The translations under genes were made by a program, and so were the position numbers. 64,000 nucleotides of DNA from Catenuloplanes atrovinosus (lineage in GTDB: Bacteria > Actinomycetota > Actinomycetes > Mycobacteriales > Micromonosporaceae), in contig NZ_JAVDYB010000001.1 of the NCBI RefSeq assembly GCF_031458235.1, positions 5,318,001 through 5,382,000 on the forward strand, read 5' to 3'. The notes beneath the pieces were generated by a model. It was not told the DNA's origin. It did no database searches and saw only the letters and a program-made list of their open reading frames with translations. This document shows positions 6,441 through 18,950 of the stretch, one piece after another. Every line of letters begins with the position of its first letter. Within the stretch, counting starts at the first letter, position 1.

Positions 6441-8471
6441 ATGGCAGCGCGTGAGGCGAAGGACAGGCACACGGGCATCCGGAGGCGGGATGCGGCGCCG
6501 CGTGACGGGCGGTCGGCGGGGCGGCAGCTGACGTTCTACTTCACGGTGCTGGTGGTGCTGCTGGCGCTGACCGCGGTGGCGCGCGCGGTGGTGATGGAGT
6601 ACGCGACCCGGCAGATGACCGAGGTGGCGAACCGCTGGTATCCGGCCGGCGTGGCGAACGCGTCGGTGCTGCAGTCGCTGAGCGACGTGCAGTCGGGGAT
6701 CCGGGCGTACCAGCTGACCGGCGACACGGCGTTCCTGGACGCGTACTCGGCCGGTACGGCGGGGTTCCTCGCGGCCGTGGACGAGCTGCGCCCGCTGCGC
6801 GACTCGGATCCGGATCTCGGCACGCTGCTGGACCGGCAGGAGACGCTCGGCACCCGGTGGTGGCAGACGTACGCGGAGCCGGTCGCGAACGGGCGGGACA
6901 TCGACCCGGCGGAGGCGGCGTCCGCGTTCGCGCCGATCCCGGCCGCGAACGCGGAGGCCCGGGCGCGGATCGACGTGAACGCGGCCGCGTCGATGGCCGC
7001 GGCGAAGGACCTGATCCGGCTGGTGAACGCGGTCTCCGCGCTGATCACGCTGGTCACCGTGGCGGTCACGCTGTACCTGGCGTACCGCGCGGTCGGCGAC
7101 ATCATCCGGCCGCTGCGCGCGCTGACCATCACGCTGCGCCGGCTGAACCGGGGGGACTTCCACGAGCGCGCGCCGGTGTTCGGGCCGGCCGAGGTGCAGA
7201 ACGCGGCGACCGGGGTGAACGCGCTCGCGGTCGAGAACCAGCGGCTGCGCGTACGCCAGGAGCACGAGGGCCACATGCGCGAGGTGGCCCGGACGATCGG
7301 CGTGGCGGTCCGCGCGCACCTGGACATCGACACCGTGCTTCAGGAACTGGTCGACAAGCTCGGCCCGGTGATCGGCGCGGACCGGGTGTACGTGCAGCTC
7401 TCCGGCCTGGCCGGCGGGCTGCGCCTCAAGCAGTGGCACGCGCCCGGCCTGGTGCCGCTGCCGCCGAGCCTGCTCACCCAGGCGCCGGGCCGGATCGACG
7501 CGGCCATGTCGGAGCAGGACCCGGACGCACCGCCCGGCATCCACGTCCGGCAGGGCCGGATTCTGATGGAGGTCGGCGGCGAGGACGGCGCGTCCGGCAC
7601 GGTCACCATGGCGTTCCCGCGCGAGTACGAGGTCCCGGAAGGTGAGCTGGGCCTGCTGGCGCTGGTCCGCGAGGACATCGAGCGCGCGCTGCACCACGCC
7701 TCGATCTATGCGGAGCAGAGCCGGCTGCTGGCCGAGGTCAAGGCCCTGGACGAGCACAAGGAACGTTTCCTCGCCGACGTCACCCGGGAGATCCGCAACC
7801 CGCTGAGCAGCATTCAGGGCTACCTGGAGCTGATCGACGAGTCACCCGCCGAGATGCCCGCGCCCGCCCGCAAGATGATCGGCGTGATCGACCGCAACGC
7901 GCACCGGCTGCGCGCGCTGGTCGACGACATGGTCACGCTCTCCTCGATCCGCCCGCGGATGGCCAGGGCGAAGGGCCGCCCGATCCCGATCGCGGACGTG
8001 GTGACCGCGGTGGCGGACGAGTTCCGCCCGCGGTTCGAGGCGCAGGAGGTCACGTTCACGGTCGACTGCCGTGCCGCCGAGGCCGAGGTCGGCGGCGACG
8101 CGGAACTGTTCGCCCACGCGCTGCGCAACCTGCTGGACAACGCCGCCAAGTTCACCTCGAAGCCCGGCACCGCCACGCTCCGCTGCACCATCCCGCCCCG
8201 CAAGGTCGGCGACGCCGGCACCTCCGTGATCACGGTCAGCGACACCGGCATCGGCATCCCCTCCGAGGAGGTCGACCGCGTCTTCGGCGAGTTCTACCGC
8301 GCCTCGAACGCGGTCCGCGCCGCCGTCGAGGGCCCCGGTCTGGGCCTCAGCCTGGTCAAGGAGATCATCGAGGCGCACTCGGGCCGCATCAAGATCACCT
8401 CGGAGCTCAGCCGCGGCACCCAGGTCACCGCCGAACTCCCCCTGCTCCGCGCCGCCCCGACAACCGCCTGA
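6441..8471 (+). CDS. Sensor histidine kinase-like protein with Arg at the phospho-acceptor position
   Basis: 676 residues from the ATG at 6441. A transmembrane helix (~30-51) precedes an extracytoplasmic CHASE3-like helical domain, and a second helix (~194-216) leads to HAMP (~217-268). A GAF-like domain (~290-430), a HisKA-like helix and an HATPase_c domain (~545-676) follow. The H-box reads DVTREIRNPLSS, with Arg449 (codon CGG) where kinases have His. The ATP-binding part is complete: N-box (NLLDNAAKF), G1 (DTGIGIP), F-box (GEFYR), G2 (GPGLGLSLVKE). It therefore probably binds ATP but cannot autophosphorylate in the usual way. No response regulator is adjacent. The start is uncertain because the frame stays open upstream to 6156 and no clear SD is seen; upstream sequence looks non-coding. 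Confidence 0.85.
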   Translation: MAAREAKDRHTGIRRRDAAPRDGRSAGRQLTFYFTVLVVLLALTAVARAVVMEYATRQMTEVANRWYPAGVANASVLQSLSDVQSGIRAYQLTGDTAFLDAYSAGTAGFLAAVDELRPLRDSDPDLGTLLDRQETLGTRWWQTYAEPVANGRDIDPAEAASAFAPIPAANAEARARIDVNAAASMAAAKDLIRLVNAVSALITLVTVAVTLYLAYRAVGDIIRPLRALTITLRRLNRGDFHERAPVFGPAEVQNAATGVNALAVENQRLRVRQEHEGHMREVARTIGVAVRAHLDIDTVLQELVDKLGPVIGADRVYVQLSGLAGGLRLKQWHAPGLVPLPPSLLTQAPGRIDAAMSEQDPDAPPGIHVRQGRILMEVGGEDGASGTVTMAFPREYEVPEGELGLLALVREDIERALHHASIYAEQSRLLAEVKALDEHKERFLADVTREIRNPLSSIQGYLELIDESPAEMPAPARKMIGVIDRNAHRLRALVDDMVTLSSIRPRMARAKGRPIPIADVVTAVADEFRPRFEAQEVTFTVDCRAAEAEVGGDAELFAHALRNLLDNAAKFTSKPGTATLRCTIPPRKVGDAGTSVITVSDTGIGIPSEEVDRVFGEFYRASNAVRAAVEGPGLGLSLVKEIIEAHSGRIKITSELSRGTQVTAELPLLRAAPTTA

Positions 8472-8481
8472 AACCCCTCAC

Positions 8482-9051
8482 CTAGCGCTTGAGCACCAGT
8501 GAGTCGGTGGGAATCTCCATCGGGAACGGTTCGGCCGAGGTGAGCGTCCCGCCCGGCTTGGCCGTGGCGTATTCGACGTAGTGGTCACCGTGCCGCCGGA
8601 ACAGCCACATGGTGATCTGGGCCGGATCGGCCGCGTCCGGCTCGACGAGCAGGTACCACTCGATGCGCGCAGCCGCGTAGAGCTGCATCTTCGTGACCCG
8701 GTCGCTGATGGCGTTGCTCGGTGACGTGATCTCGCAAACGAGCACCACGTCAGCCGCCTCGGTGACTGTGGCCTCGAACGAGGCGTCGGCCACCACGACA
8801 TCTGGAATCACGATCCGGTCGGTGGCGAGACGAACGTTCGTCGCCTCCATCGGGATCAGGCCCGCCTCCATGACAGCGGGAAAGACGGCCCTGACCAACA
8901 TCATCGAAATGATCTGGTGCGCGTTCCTCGGTGCCGGACTCACCAGCAGCATCCCGTCGATCAACTCGATGCGGTTGTCAGTCTCGCCTAGTGCGAAGTA
9001 CTCGTCCTCGGTCCAGGGGAACGGATGGGGATCGAACGCGGACACACTCAT
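8482..9051 (-). CDS. Uma2-family (DUF820) PD-(D/E)XK nuclease-like protein
   Basis: 189 residues. Uma2 proteins are abundant in actinobacteria and cyanobacteria and have a restriction-endonuclease-like fold of unknown role. Visible core: PWTEDEYFAL and IELIDGMLLV near the N terminus, IVIPDVVVA carrying the Asp, then VVLVCEITSPSNAISDR with the Glu and a following VTKMQLYAAARIEWYLLV that ends the fold. The ATG at 9051 is chosen because AGGAGG lies 11 nt before it; the in-frame GTG at 9063 would overlap that SD. The gene converges on the sensor-kinase-like gene with only 10 bp between stops. No partner gene is apparent. Confidence 0.85.
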   Translation of the reverse strand: MSVSAFDPHPFPWTEDEYFALGETDNRIELIDGMLLVSPAPRNAHQIISMMLVRAVFPAVMEAGLIPMEATNVRLATDRIVIPDVVVADASFEATVTEAADVVLVCEITSPSNAISDRVTKMQLYAAARIEWYLLVEPDAADPAQITMWLFRRHGDHYVEYATAKPGGTLTSAEPFPMEIPTDSLVLKR

Positions 9052-9140
9052 CGGCGGACTCACCTCCTAACGGCACAGGATGCTGCCACACAGTGTCACA
9101 TGATCGCCGTCCCATCCGCACGATCGGTCACGCTCGGATG

Positions 9141-9168
9141 GGTGAGCGGGTCCGGGGACCCGCTCACC
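9141..9168 (-). terminator. Terminator of the amylopullulanase gene
   Basis: A perfect 13-bp stem (GGTGAGCGGGTCC / GGACCCGCTCACC) with a minimal loop lies 4 bp beyond the stop codon of the minus-strand amylopullulanase gene. Confidence 0.8.
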
Positions 9169-9171
9169 TGC

Positions 9172-12100
9172 TCAGGACTGGACGAAGACCGCGACCGTGC
9201 GGGGTGGGACGGTGAAGGTGCCGGTGGTGGCGTCGAACGATGCGGTGCGGAGGGTCTCGTCGGCGGAGGTGCGGAGGACGGGGTGGAGCGAGACCGCGGC
9301 GCCCGTCAGGGACGGGACGGTCTGGGTCGCGGTCGTGGGAGTGGCGTTGAAGACCACGGTGATCGAGCGCCACCGCGGGTCCGGGCCGGACAGCAGCATG
9401 GTGATCACGCCGGGGGTCTCGGCCGGGCCGGAGAGCGGGAACGACAGGTGCTCCTGGACCGCGGCCGCGGTGCCGAGCGAGAACAGCGGCGACGACCGCC
9501 GGATCTCCAGCAGTTCCCGGTAGCGCGCGTCCGCCAGGTTGATCGCGTCGCAGCCCGGCACCAGCGCCGGATCGGCCAGCAGCGGGCGCGCGTAATCCCA
9601 TTTGTCCGCGTTGTCGGGAGCGGGTGGCAGACCCCGGCCGAAGCCGTTGCCCGCGGCGCAGTCCCAGGAGATCTCGTTGAACCAGTCGCCGGAGTTGAAC
9701 GAGTTCCGGTCCAGCGACTTCGACCGCAGCCGCTCCGACCCGGCCGTCACGAAGCCGACGCCCTGGCCGAGCACCACCGTGGCCAGGCCGAGCGTCTGCA
9801 TCCGCGCCCGGTCCACGGCCGGCGTGGACCGCGGCAGCTTGAACGCGAGCGCGTCGTACAGGATCTCGTTGTCGTGCGCGTCCACATAGGTGATCGCCTC
9901 GCCCGGTGCGGCCGTGTAGCCGGTCGGCGAACCGTTGTACGGAATCTCCGCGCCCGCCTGCGACACCCCGGTCGACGACGCCACGAACCGATATGACGCG
10001 AGATTTCCGGACAGACCAACCTTGATCTGGTCCTGGCGCAGCAGCAGCGCGGCCCGCTGGTCGGCCGCCGAGCCGTTCACCGGGTCGCCGTTGGGGTCGG
10101 TGAACAGCCCGGACGCGAAGCCCTGCACGCGCGGGTTCGCGTCGAACGGCCCGCCGCCGCGGACCGCGTCCCGCAGCCGGTCGTTGAACGTGCCCACGCC
10201 GGTGCCGGCCATGTTCGCCTGGGTCGCCTGCACGAACCGCGCGTCGCCGGCCACCTCGCCGAAGTTCCAGCCCTCGCCGTACAGGTAGATGCCCTTGCCG
10301 TCGACGCCGTCGCGCTCCACCGTGAGCGCGTCGAGCGCGGACCGTACCGCCATGATGTTGGCCTTGGGGTGGTGCCCCATCAGGTCGAAGCGGAATCCGT
10401 CCACCTTGTACTGCCGGGCCCAGGTGACCATGGAGTCGACCACCAGCTTGCCCATCATCGCGTGCTCCGGCGCGGTGTTGGAGCAGCACGTCGAGTTCGC
10501 CACGGTGCCGTCCGCGAGCAGCCGGTGGTAGTAGCCGGGCACGATCTGGTCGAGCACCGAGTGCGGGTGCACGCCGTGCGCGGCCGTGTGGTTGTAGACC
10601 ACGTCCAGCACCACGCGCAGCCCGTCCCGGTTGAGCGCGGACACCATGGAGCGGAACTCGGCCGTCCGCGCCGCGCCGTCCGGGTTCACGGCGTAGCCGC
10701 CCTCCGGCACCGTGTAGTGCAGCGGGTCGTACCCCCAGTTGTAGCCGTCGGTGTCCGCGACCTCGGCCACGCAGGCCTGCTGCCGGTCCGAGTCCGGGGG
10801 CAGCGACGCCAGGTCGCAGGCGGGCCGCGCCTGGTCGGCGCGCCGCTCCGGGGTGGTGGCGAAATCGAAGGACGGCAGCAGGTGTACGTGGGTGACGCCG
10901 GCCGCGGCCAGTTCGCGCAGGTGCGTCGCGCCGGCGGACGCCCGCGAGGCGAACGCGAGATAGGTGCCGCGTTCGGCCTCGGGCACGGTGCCGTCCGCGA
11001 TGCTGAAGTCCCGTACCGACAGCTCCTGGATCTGGATCCTCGACGCGGGCACCGCGGCCGGTTTCGCCGCGGCGAGCGCGTCCCAGCCGGGCGGCGCCAG
11101 CGCCGGATCGTCCAGGTCGACGAGCTGGCTGTGCGTGGAGTCCGCGGCCAGCGCGACCGAGTAGGGGTCGGTGACCGACGCGGTGACCACCTCGCGCGCG
11201 GCCGGCTGCCACGCGGTCACCTCGAACCGGTAGAACCTGCCGGCGGCCGACCGGTCGAGCCCGGCCGACCACACGCCGGTCCGGTCGTCCCGGCGCATGT
11301 CCACGATGGACGGCGCGGCGGACGGCGTGTCGAAGAGCTGGAGCCGCACGGTACGCGCGGTCGGCGCCCAGACCGACACCGACGGCGTGCCGTCCGGCGC
11401 GAACACCGGCCCGAGCCGGGCCCGCACCGCGTCCGGGTAGACGTCGTCGAGCACGCCCGGCAGCTGCACGGCCGTGGCCGCCAGCAGCCGCCCGGTGTGG
11501 TCCCGCTCGGTGACCACCACCTGCCCGCGCAGGATGTCCGTGACCCGCGCGCTCGCCGGCACCTCCAGCGCGCCGTACGCCCACAGGTGCGGGAACCGCT
11601 GCCGCTGCGCGTCGGTGAGCCCGTTGCGCCGCGCGGTCAGCGGCACGACCGAGTGGTCCCCGGTCAGCTCGCCGTTCGCCACACCGATCCCGCCGGACGG
11701 CGACCAGGCCAGCGCGTACGCCTTGCCGTCGGCCGGGCGGCCCTCGCCGGACGTGGGCGTGGCCAGCCGCGCCCAGGCGACCGTGGACCGGTCCAGCCAC
11801 TGCGCCTCGGCCGTGCCGAGGTCGACGTCCGGGCTGAGCGTGCTGGTGCCGGCCGGGAGCAGCCGCCCGGCGACGCCGGCCTGGAGCCACACCTCCCGCC
11901 CGGCGGAGGCGAACTCGAGCCGCTGATCCTCCGGCAGGTCCTTCACGTCACCCCGATGCACGATGTAGTTCAGTCCGGCCGCGCCGGGCGCCAGCGGCAC
12001 CTCGAAGACCGCGCCGTACGCGTCCTGCCGCACCGGCATCAGGGGCGCGTCCCAGGTGGTCGGCGTGGCCGCGCCGTCCCAGACGTGCAGCCCCCAGCCG

Positions 12101-14670
12101 TCGTAGTCGCCGGCCGGCCGCCGATAGTGGATGATCGCGGTGCCCTGGTCCGGCACCGGGTCCGGCTCCCCGGTCGCGGCCTGCCGGGTGGGATAGAGCG
12201 TGGGGTCGCCCTGGCGGACCCACACCTCGCCGGTCGCGGTCACGTCCACGGTGCGGTCCACGGCCGGGTCCTTGGTCCCGGACGGGTCGACGACCAGGAA
12301 CCCGACGCTCCGCGCGCCCGGCTTCAGCTTCACCCAGGCGAACCGGCCGTACGAGTCCTCGCCCGCGAACGGCTGCCCGGCCGGCCAGGTGGTGGCCCAC
12401 GCCGGGTCGATGTCACCCCAGGGGTAGAGGTTCCAGCCGTCGTAGTCGCCGGCCGGGCGCTGGTAGTGGACGACGAGCCAGTCCCGGCTCGCGGCCTGTG
12501 GTGGAGTCTCGACGGTGGCGGTCGCGGTGGCGGAGGCGGTGCGCCCCTTGCTGTCTCGCACCACTGCCTTGTAATCGATCGAGGCGCCGGCGGGCAAGCC
12601 CTGCGGGTCGTGGCGGACCCGGTACGGCGCGCGCGTCGCGGTCCCGAGCAGTTCCCACCGACCGCCCGGCCGCCGCGCCGCCACGGTGACGGTCGCGGCC
12701 GGGTCGCCGCCGAGCACGGTCGCCTCCACGCCGTCGTCGGTGGCGCTCAGCCGCAGTCCCGGCCGGTCCGGCGGCGCCGGCACGCGGGCGGCGGCCCGCA
12801 GCGCGATCGCGGACATGGCCGGCACCGTGACGGTGACCCGCCGGTCCGCACCGGAGGTGACGGCCGCGCCGCCGCCGTAGATCGGCGAGAAGCGGGTGGA
12901 CGGCGAGAACGTGTCGATGGTGACGGTCTGCGCGGTGGCCGCGTTGTTGACCGCGATCAGGTGCTCCACCCGCTCGTCGGCCAGCAGCCGGGACGCCGCG
13001 AACACGCCCGGCCCGCCGGCCGCGTGCCGGGTGGTCTGGGTGCCGTCGGCCAGCGCCGGGTAGCGCTCGCGCAGCGCGCCCAGCGCCGCGATGGTGCGGT
13101 AGATCGGGTGCCGGGTGTCGTAGTTGTCGGTCGCGTGCGTGCGCGCGGTGCCGATCAGGTCGTCGTCCAGGTAGTCGGCGGTGCGGCTGGCGAACATGTC
13201 CTGCCGCGCGTCCTTGTCGCCGCCCGGGCCGGTGAAGCCCTGCTCGTCCCCGGAGTAGATCACCGGCTGGCCGCGGGTGAGGAACATCAGCTCGTGCGCG
13301 AGCTGCGCCTTCCTGAGCCGCTCCTGGTCGGAGCCGCCGGAGGCCGCGATGAACGACCCGATCCGGCCCATGTCGTGGTTGCCGAGGAAGGTGGGCAGGC
13401 GGCCCGCGTCCGTGTCCCGCGAGGTGTAGAGGTCGTCCGCGGCGTACACGTCGGCCAGCCCGCGCGCGGTGCCGGTGCCGGTCACGAAGCCCTGCGCCGC
13501 GGCCTGGAACGGGAAGTCGAGCGTGGCCGGGAGCCCGCCGCGCCGTACGTACCCGGAGGTGATCTCCGGATCGGCGCTGTAGACCTCGCCGAACATGAAG
13601 AAGTCGTCGCCGCCGGCCCGCGCGATCCCCTGGCTGAACCGCGGCCAGAAGTCCATGTTGACGTGCTTGACCGTGTCCATCCGGTAGCCGTCGACGCCCA
13701 GCTCGCGAATCCAGTCCGCGTAGATGTCGGTCATGCCGTCGACCACCTCGGGCCGCTCGGTCCACAGGTCGTCCAGGCCGAAGAAGTCGCCGTACTCGCT
13801 GTTCTCGCCGGTGAACGTCGAATCGCCCCGGTTGTGGTACATCGCCGGATCGTTCAGCCAGCGCGGCACCTTCACGGTCGCGTCCGACGGCTTCCGGAAC
13901 ACCGGCGTGTACGGCCCGGCGTCCTTGGTGACGCGCGGGAACGGCCGCGTGCCGTCCGCGTGGTTGCGGTCCTCGAACGCGTTCCCGGCCGCGTCGACGT
14001 ACGGCGACGCCGTCTTGGGGACGTAGCCGTACTGGTTCTCCGCGTACGCGATCACGTCCGCCGTGTGGTTGGTGATGATGTCGAGGTAGATCTTGATGCC
14101 CCGCCGGTGCGCGGCGTCGACCAGCCTCCTCAGGTCCTCGTTCGACCCGAAGTGCGGGTCCAGCCGGGTGAAGTCGGTGATCCAGTAGCCGTGGTAGCCC
14201 GCGCTCACGTCCGCGCCCGAGCCCTGCACCGGCTGGTTCTTGAAGACCGGCGCCAGCCAGATCGCGGTGGTGCCCAGCCCCTGGATGTAGTCCAGCTTCT
14301 CGATCACGCCGCGCACGTCGCCGCCGTGGTAGAAACCCTTGTCCGCCGGGTCGTGCCCGGTGCTCAGCCGGTCGCCGGGCAGCCCGCCGCGATCGTTGCG
14401 CGGGTCGCCGTTCGCGAATCGGTCCGGCAGCACGAAGTAGAACTGCTCCGCCTCCCGCTCCCGGTCCCGGGCGGCGGCGCCCTGCACGGCCAGCGCACCG
14501 TCGGACGGCTCGGCGCTCCAGGCCACGCCGCCGGTCTCGGTCCGCAAGGGTTGCGCGGCCGGTCCGGGCGAGGCCACCACCGCGCCGAGCGGCAGCGCCA
14601 CCGTCACGGCCACGGCCGCGACCAGCTTCTTGACGATCATCAGACGGTACGGGAGAGCCACGGAATCCAT
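9172..14670 (-). CDS. pulA: Secreted bifunctional alpha-amylase / pullulanase (GH13-GH13 fusion)
   Basis: 1832 residues. A signal peptide ([19 protein letters not shown]) leads an alpha-amylase GH13 domain with [28 protein letters not shown] and FLGNHD; the triad is Asp332, Glu362 and Asp433. Two CBM41-like modules follow (each starts near [12 protein letters not shown] or [12 protein letters not shown]), then an N2-type and a CBM48-like domain. The pullulanase GH13 domain carries [17 protein letters not shown] (Asp1429), YGEGWNF (Glu1466) and YVDAHDN (Asp1600). It should hydrolyse alpha-1,4 and alpha-1,6 bonds of starch, pullulan or glycogen outside the cell; Streptomyces has similar ~1800-residue proteins. 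The ATG at 14670 follows GAGGAAGGCCGTCG; the frame stays open to 14883 but that part lacks coding character. A cluster of TTGCA/TGCAA elements upstream suggests control by a LacI-type maltose regulator. Confidence 0.93.
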   Translation of the reverse strand: MDSVALPYRLMIVKKLVAAVAVTVALPLGAVVASPGPAAQPLRTETGGVAWSAEPSDGALAVQGAAARDREREAEQFYFVLPDRFANGDPRNDRGGLPGDRLSTGHDPADKGFYHGGDVRGVIEKLDYIQGLGTTAIWLAPVFKNQPVQGSGADVSAGYHGYWITDFTRLDPHFGSNEDLRRLVDAAHRRGIKIYLDIITNHTADVIAYAENQYGYVPKTASPYVDAAGNAFEDRNHADGTRPFPRVTKDAGPYTPVFRKPSDATVKVPRWLNDPAMYHNRGDSTFTGENSEYGDFFGLDDLWTERPEVVDGMTDIYADWIRELGVDGYRMDTVKHVNMDFWPRFSQGIARAGGDDFFMFGEVYSADPEITSGYVRRGGLPATLDFPFQAAAQGFVTGTGTARGLADVYAADDLYTSRDTDAGRLPTFLGNHDMGRIGSFIAASGGSDQERLRKAQLAHELMFLTRGQPVIYSGDEQGFTGPGGDKDARQDMFASRTADYLDDDLIGTARTHATDNYDTRHPIYRTIAALGALRERYPALADGTQTTRHAAGGPGVFAASRLLADERVEHLIAVNNAATAQTVTIDTFSPSTRFSPIYGGGAAVTSGADRRVTVTVPAMSAIALRAAARVPAPPDRPGLRLSATDDGVEATVLGGDPAATVTVAARRPGGRWELLGTATRAPYRVRHDPQGLPAGASIDYKAVVRDSKGRTASATATATVETPPQAASRDWLVVHYQRPAGDYDGWNLYPWGDIDPAWATTWPAGQPFAGEDSYGRFAWVKLKPGARSVGFLVVDPSGTKDPAVDRTVDVTATGEVWVRQGDPTLYPTRQAATGEPDPVPDQGTAIIHYRRPAGDYDGWGLHVWDGAATPTTWDAPLMPVRQDAYGAVFEVPLAPGAAGLNYIVHRGDVKDLPEDQRLEFASAGREVWLQAGVAGRLLPAGTSTLSPDVDLGTAEAQWLDRSTVAWARLATPTSGEGRPADGKAYALAWSPSGGIGVANGELTGDHSVVPLTARRNGLTDAQRQRFPHLWAYGALEVPASARVTDILRGQVVVTERDHTGRLLAATAVQLPGVLDDVYPDAVRARLGPVFAPDGTPSVSVWAPTARTVRLQLFDTPSAAPSIVDMRRDDRTGVWSAGLDRSAAGRFYRFEVTAWQPAAREVVTASVTDPYSVALAADSTHSQLVDLDDPALAPPGWDALAAAKPAAVPASRIQIQELSVRDFSIADGTVPEAERGTYLAFASRASAGATHLRELAAAGVTHVHLLPSFDFATTPERRADQARPACDLASLPPDSDRQQACVAEVADTDGYNWGYDPLHYTVPEGGYAVNPDGAARTAEFRSMVSALNRDGLRVVLDVVYNHTAAHGVHPHSVLDQIVPGYYHRLLADGTVANSTCCSNTAPEHAMMGKLVVDSMVTWARQYKVDGFRFDLMGHHPKANIMAVRSALDALTVERDGVDGKGIYLYGEGWNFGEVAGDARFVQATQANMAGTGVGTFNDRLRDAVRGGGPFDANPRVQGFASGLFTDPNGDPVNGSAADQRAALLLRQDQIKVGLSGNLASYRFVASSTGVSQAGAEIPYNGSPTGYTAAPGEAITYVDAHDNEILYDALAFKLPRSTPAVDRARMQTLGLATVVLGQGVGFVTAGSERLRSKSLDRNSFNSGDWFNEISWDCAAGNGFGRGLPPAPDNADKWDYARPLLADPALVPGCDAINLADARYRELLEIRRSSPLFSLGTAAAVQEHLSFPLSGPAETPGVITMLLSGPDPRWRSITVVFNATPTTATQTVPSLTGAAVSLHPVLRTSADETLRTASFDATTGTFTVPPRTVAVFVQS

Positions 14671-14710
14671 CGACGGCCTTCCTCGGGATCGGTGTGGCCG
14701 CACGTTAACC

Positions 14711-14774
14711 CTTGCTGCAAAGCCATGCAAGAGTTTGCAATTGATTCGCAAGCTTGCGGCCGGCCTTGCGCAAG
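14711..14774. promoter_or_regulatory. Cluster of CTTGC/GCAAG operator-like sites upstream of the amylopullulanase gene
   Basis: Within 64 bp are a perfect 12-bp palindrome CGCAAGCTTGCG (14747-14758), a perfect 10-bp palindrome CTTGCGCAAG (14765-14774), and CTTGC/GCAAG half-sites at 14711-14731 (CTTGC...GCAAG) and TTTGCAA at 14734-14740. Streptomyces maltose and amylase promoters controlled by MalR/Reg1 carry CTTGCA-type repeats, so a LacI-family maltodextrin repressor is the likely binder. No such regulator gene is in the window. Confidence 0.6.
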
Positions 14775-14833
14775 CCCGGCGGCCGTCGATCCCGGCGCCC
14801 TGCGTGATCGGTGTGTCGGGCCGTTTGGTGACC

Positions 14834-15247
14834 ATGCTGGCAGGAAACTCTGGAGATGTGAGCGCCACGACTGATCTGGACACGTTGAGTGACTTCTTCG
14901 ACCGCTATGGCGCCGCGCTGACCGCCGGTGACCTCACCGGGATCGCCGGGTGCTACGCCCTGCCGGGCATGGTGGTCTCCGGCTCGTACAGCTTCACGTT
15001 CGCCTCGCCGACCGCGGTCGCGCTGAGCTTCCTCGGCGCGGCGCCGGAGTACCTGGAACGCGAGCTGGTCGCCGCGCACGCGCAGATCCGCGACGTGCAG
15101 CGCCTCGCGGAGGGGCTGGCGATGGTGGCGGTGGACTGGGAGTTCCTGGACAGCCACGGCGCCGCCGTACCGGGGCAGAGTTTTCGCTATCTGCTCCGGG
15201 CGACCGCGCACGGCCCGGAGATCTGCACGGTCATCTGCACCGGCTGA
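14834..15247 (+). CDS. NTF2/SnoaL-like fold protein of unknown function
   Basis: About 137 residues. The first helix (DTLSDFFDRYGAALTAGDLTGIAGCYALPG) and the later strands (VAVDWEFLD, SFRYLLRAT, EICTVICT) match the cone-shaped NTF2/SnoaL-like fold used by polyketide cyclases, dehydratases and many uncharacterised proteins. No catalytic residues can be assigned. Start choice is open: ATG at 14834, or GTG at 14858, which has AGGAAA 11 nt upstream. It diverges from the amylopullulanase gene and sits upstream of aconitase; neither neighbour suggests a function. Confidence 0.65.
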   Translation: MLAGNSGDVSATTDLDTLSDFFDRYGAALTAGDLTGIAGCYALPGMVVSGSYSFTFASPTAVALSFLGAAPEYLERELVAAHAQIRDVQRLAEGLAMVAVDWEFLDSHGAAVPGQSFRYLLRATAHGPEICTVICTG

Positions 15248-15492
15248 GGCCGCCCGCCACGGGTCGCCGGTTCCCTGTATGCTTCTAGCAAGACGGACGT
15301 ACGGTTTTTGGGCTGGGCTTCGGAGCACCGGAGCGGATGGTTAGCCCGACCTAACCGACACGAACGGGTAACACGTACGAAAGACTGTTTGAGGACTACT
15401 CACGGTCAGCCCGTTTTCCGGGAGCCAGCACGCCGAGCGGCGAGTGGCCCCGGGGGCCGAGGGACCGCAGGGACAGCGGGAAGGAGTACGAC
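15248..15492. promoter_or_regulatory. Aconitase leader/promoter region
   Basis: 245 bp with no gene. It includes an AT-richer core (GTACGGTTTTTGGGCT at 15300-15315) and two ACGTACG elements, GACGTACGG at 15297-15305 and CACGTACGA at 15372-15380. The same core occurs as the palindrome CCGTACGTACGG in front of acnR. These are candidate AcnR sites; the 9-mer GACGTACGG also occurs once inside the amylopullulanase gene, so specificity is unproven. Confidence 0.35.
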
Positions 15493-18267
<2,775 letters not shown>

Positions 18268-18284
18268 CCCACCACTACACCGCC

Positions 18285-18321
18285 GTCGGGCGGCCGTCCT
18301 TTCCCAGGGCGGCCGCCCGAC
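18285..18321 (+). terminator. Aconitase terminator
   Basis: A perfect 12-bp stem (GTCGGGCGGCCG / CGGCCGCCCGAC) with a 13-nt loop containing CTTT, 17 bp after the acnA stop. Confidence 0.85.
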
Positions 18322-18490
18322 GCGTTCCAAGAGCCGACATTCATGTTCCCGCTCTCGCGGGCGCCGAGCCCATCGTGGTTCCGGCCGCCCCTCGATGGGC
18401 TGTCACCGCGGTCCGGCGCCGGGCGACGACGTCACTCCCGCGGCACCGATTCCGGCGCTGGTCGCCGGAACCGCTGCCGGCTGCTTCTGA

Positions 18491-18946
18491 TCAGCGGCCG
18501 GTCATCGTCCTCACCGGCACCCCGGGCAATGCGCGCACCGGTTGTTCCACCGCCTCGATCCGGTACACCGGCGGATCGGTGAAGTCCTCGACCTCGTCGA
18601 TCATCGCCCGAGTGTGCTCACCGTCCGGCCCGGCCAGCCAATAGGCACCGGGAAGCACCTCTCGCCAGGGGTGGACGACGACCTCCCGGAGATGCCTCGC
18701 GAGGAATACCGCCGTCTCGGGCTCGGTCGGCTCCGGGGATACCGACAACCCGAAGTCGATCTCCAGGCTCCAGCTCACGTCGCCGGCGAGCGACGCGTGG
18801 GTGGCGAGCACCGCGGCGTCCCAGTCGCGCTCGGCGGCGCCCTCAGGCGCCACGTCAACCGCCTCGGGCGGCACACCGAGCAGTGCGCCCAGCGCCGCAG
18901 CGATCCGCTGCGGCTCCGGCTCGCCGGCGATCATCACGGTGAACAC
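18491..18946 (-). CDS. Immunity-like protein, paralogue of the upstream gene's N-terminal half
   Basis: 151 residues from the GTG at 18946, which lies 4 nt after the stop of the preceding minus-strand gene. The whole protein aligns with residues 1-150 of that neighbour. Shared blocks are V.I.GEP near the start, then AAL..L.G.PP.AVD, AERDW.A.VL.T and a closing V..LPG..VR. The pair arose by tandem duplication. It has no signal peptide or membrane segment and no domain I can name. As the third gene behind a toxin-like gene it may be a second immunity protein or a decoy. A longer open frame up to 19192 is not used because it overlaps the neighbour out of frame and is Pro/Arg-rich. Confidence 0.6.
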   Translation of the reverse strand: MFTVMIAGEPEPQRIAAALGALLGVPPEAVDVAPEGAAERDWDAAVLATHASLAGDVSWSLEIDFGLSVSPEPTEPETAVFLARHLREVVVHPWREVLPGAYWLAGPDGEHTRAMIDEVEDFTDPPVYRIEAVEQPVRALPGVPVRTMTGR

Positions 18947-18950
18947 GCGA

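Noticed and set aside
9052-9063. GTG start at 9063 for the Uma2-family gene
   Set aside because: It overlaps the AGGAGG ribosome-binding site that serves the ATG at 9051.
10369-14874. 1501-codon open frame on the + strand opposite the amylopullulanase gene
   Set aside because: It is the antisense shadow expected at this GC content: Arg/Val/His/Gly-rich, no domain motifs, and the minus-strand frame carries complete GH13 motifs.
18330-18372. Seventh copy of the dispersed repeat (TTCCCGCTCTCGCGGGCGCC)
   Set aside because: Only part of the second block matches and the first block is absent, so it may be chance in GC-rich sequence.
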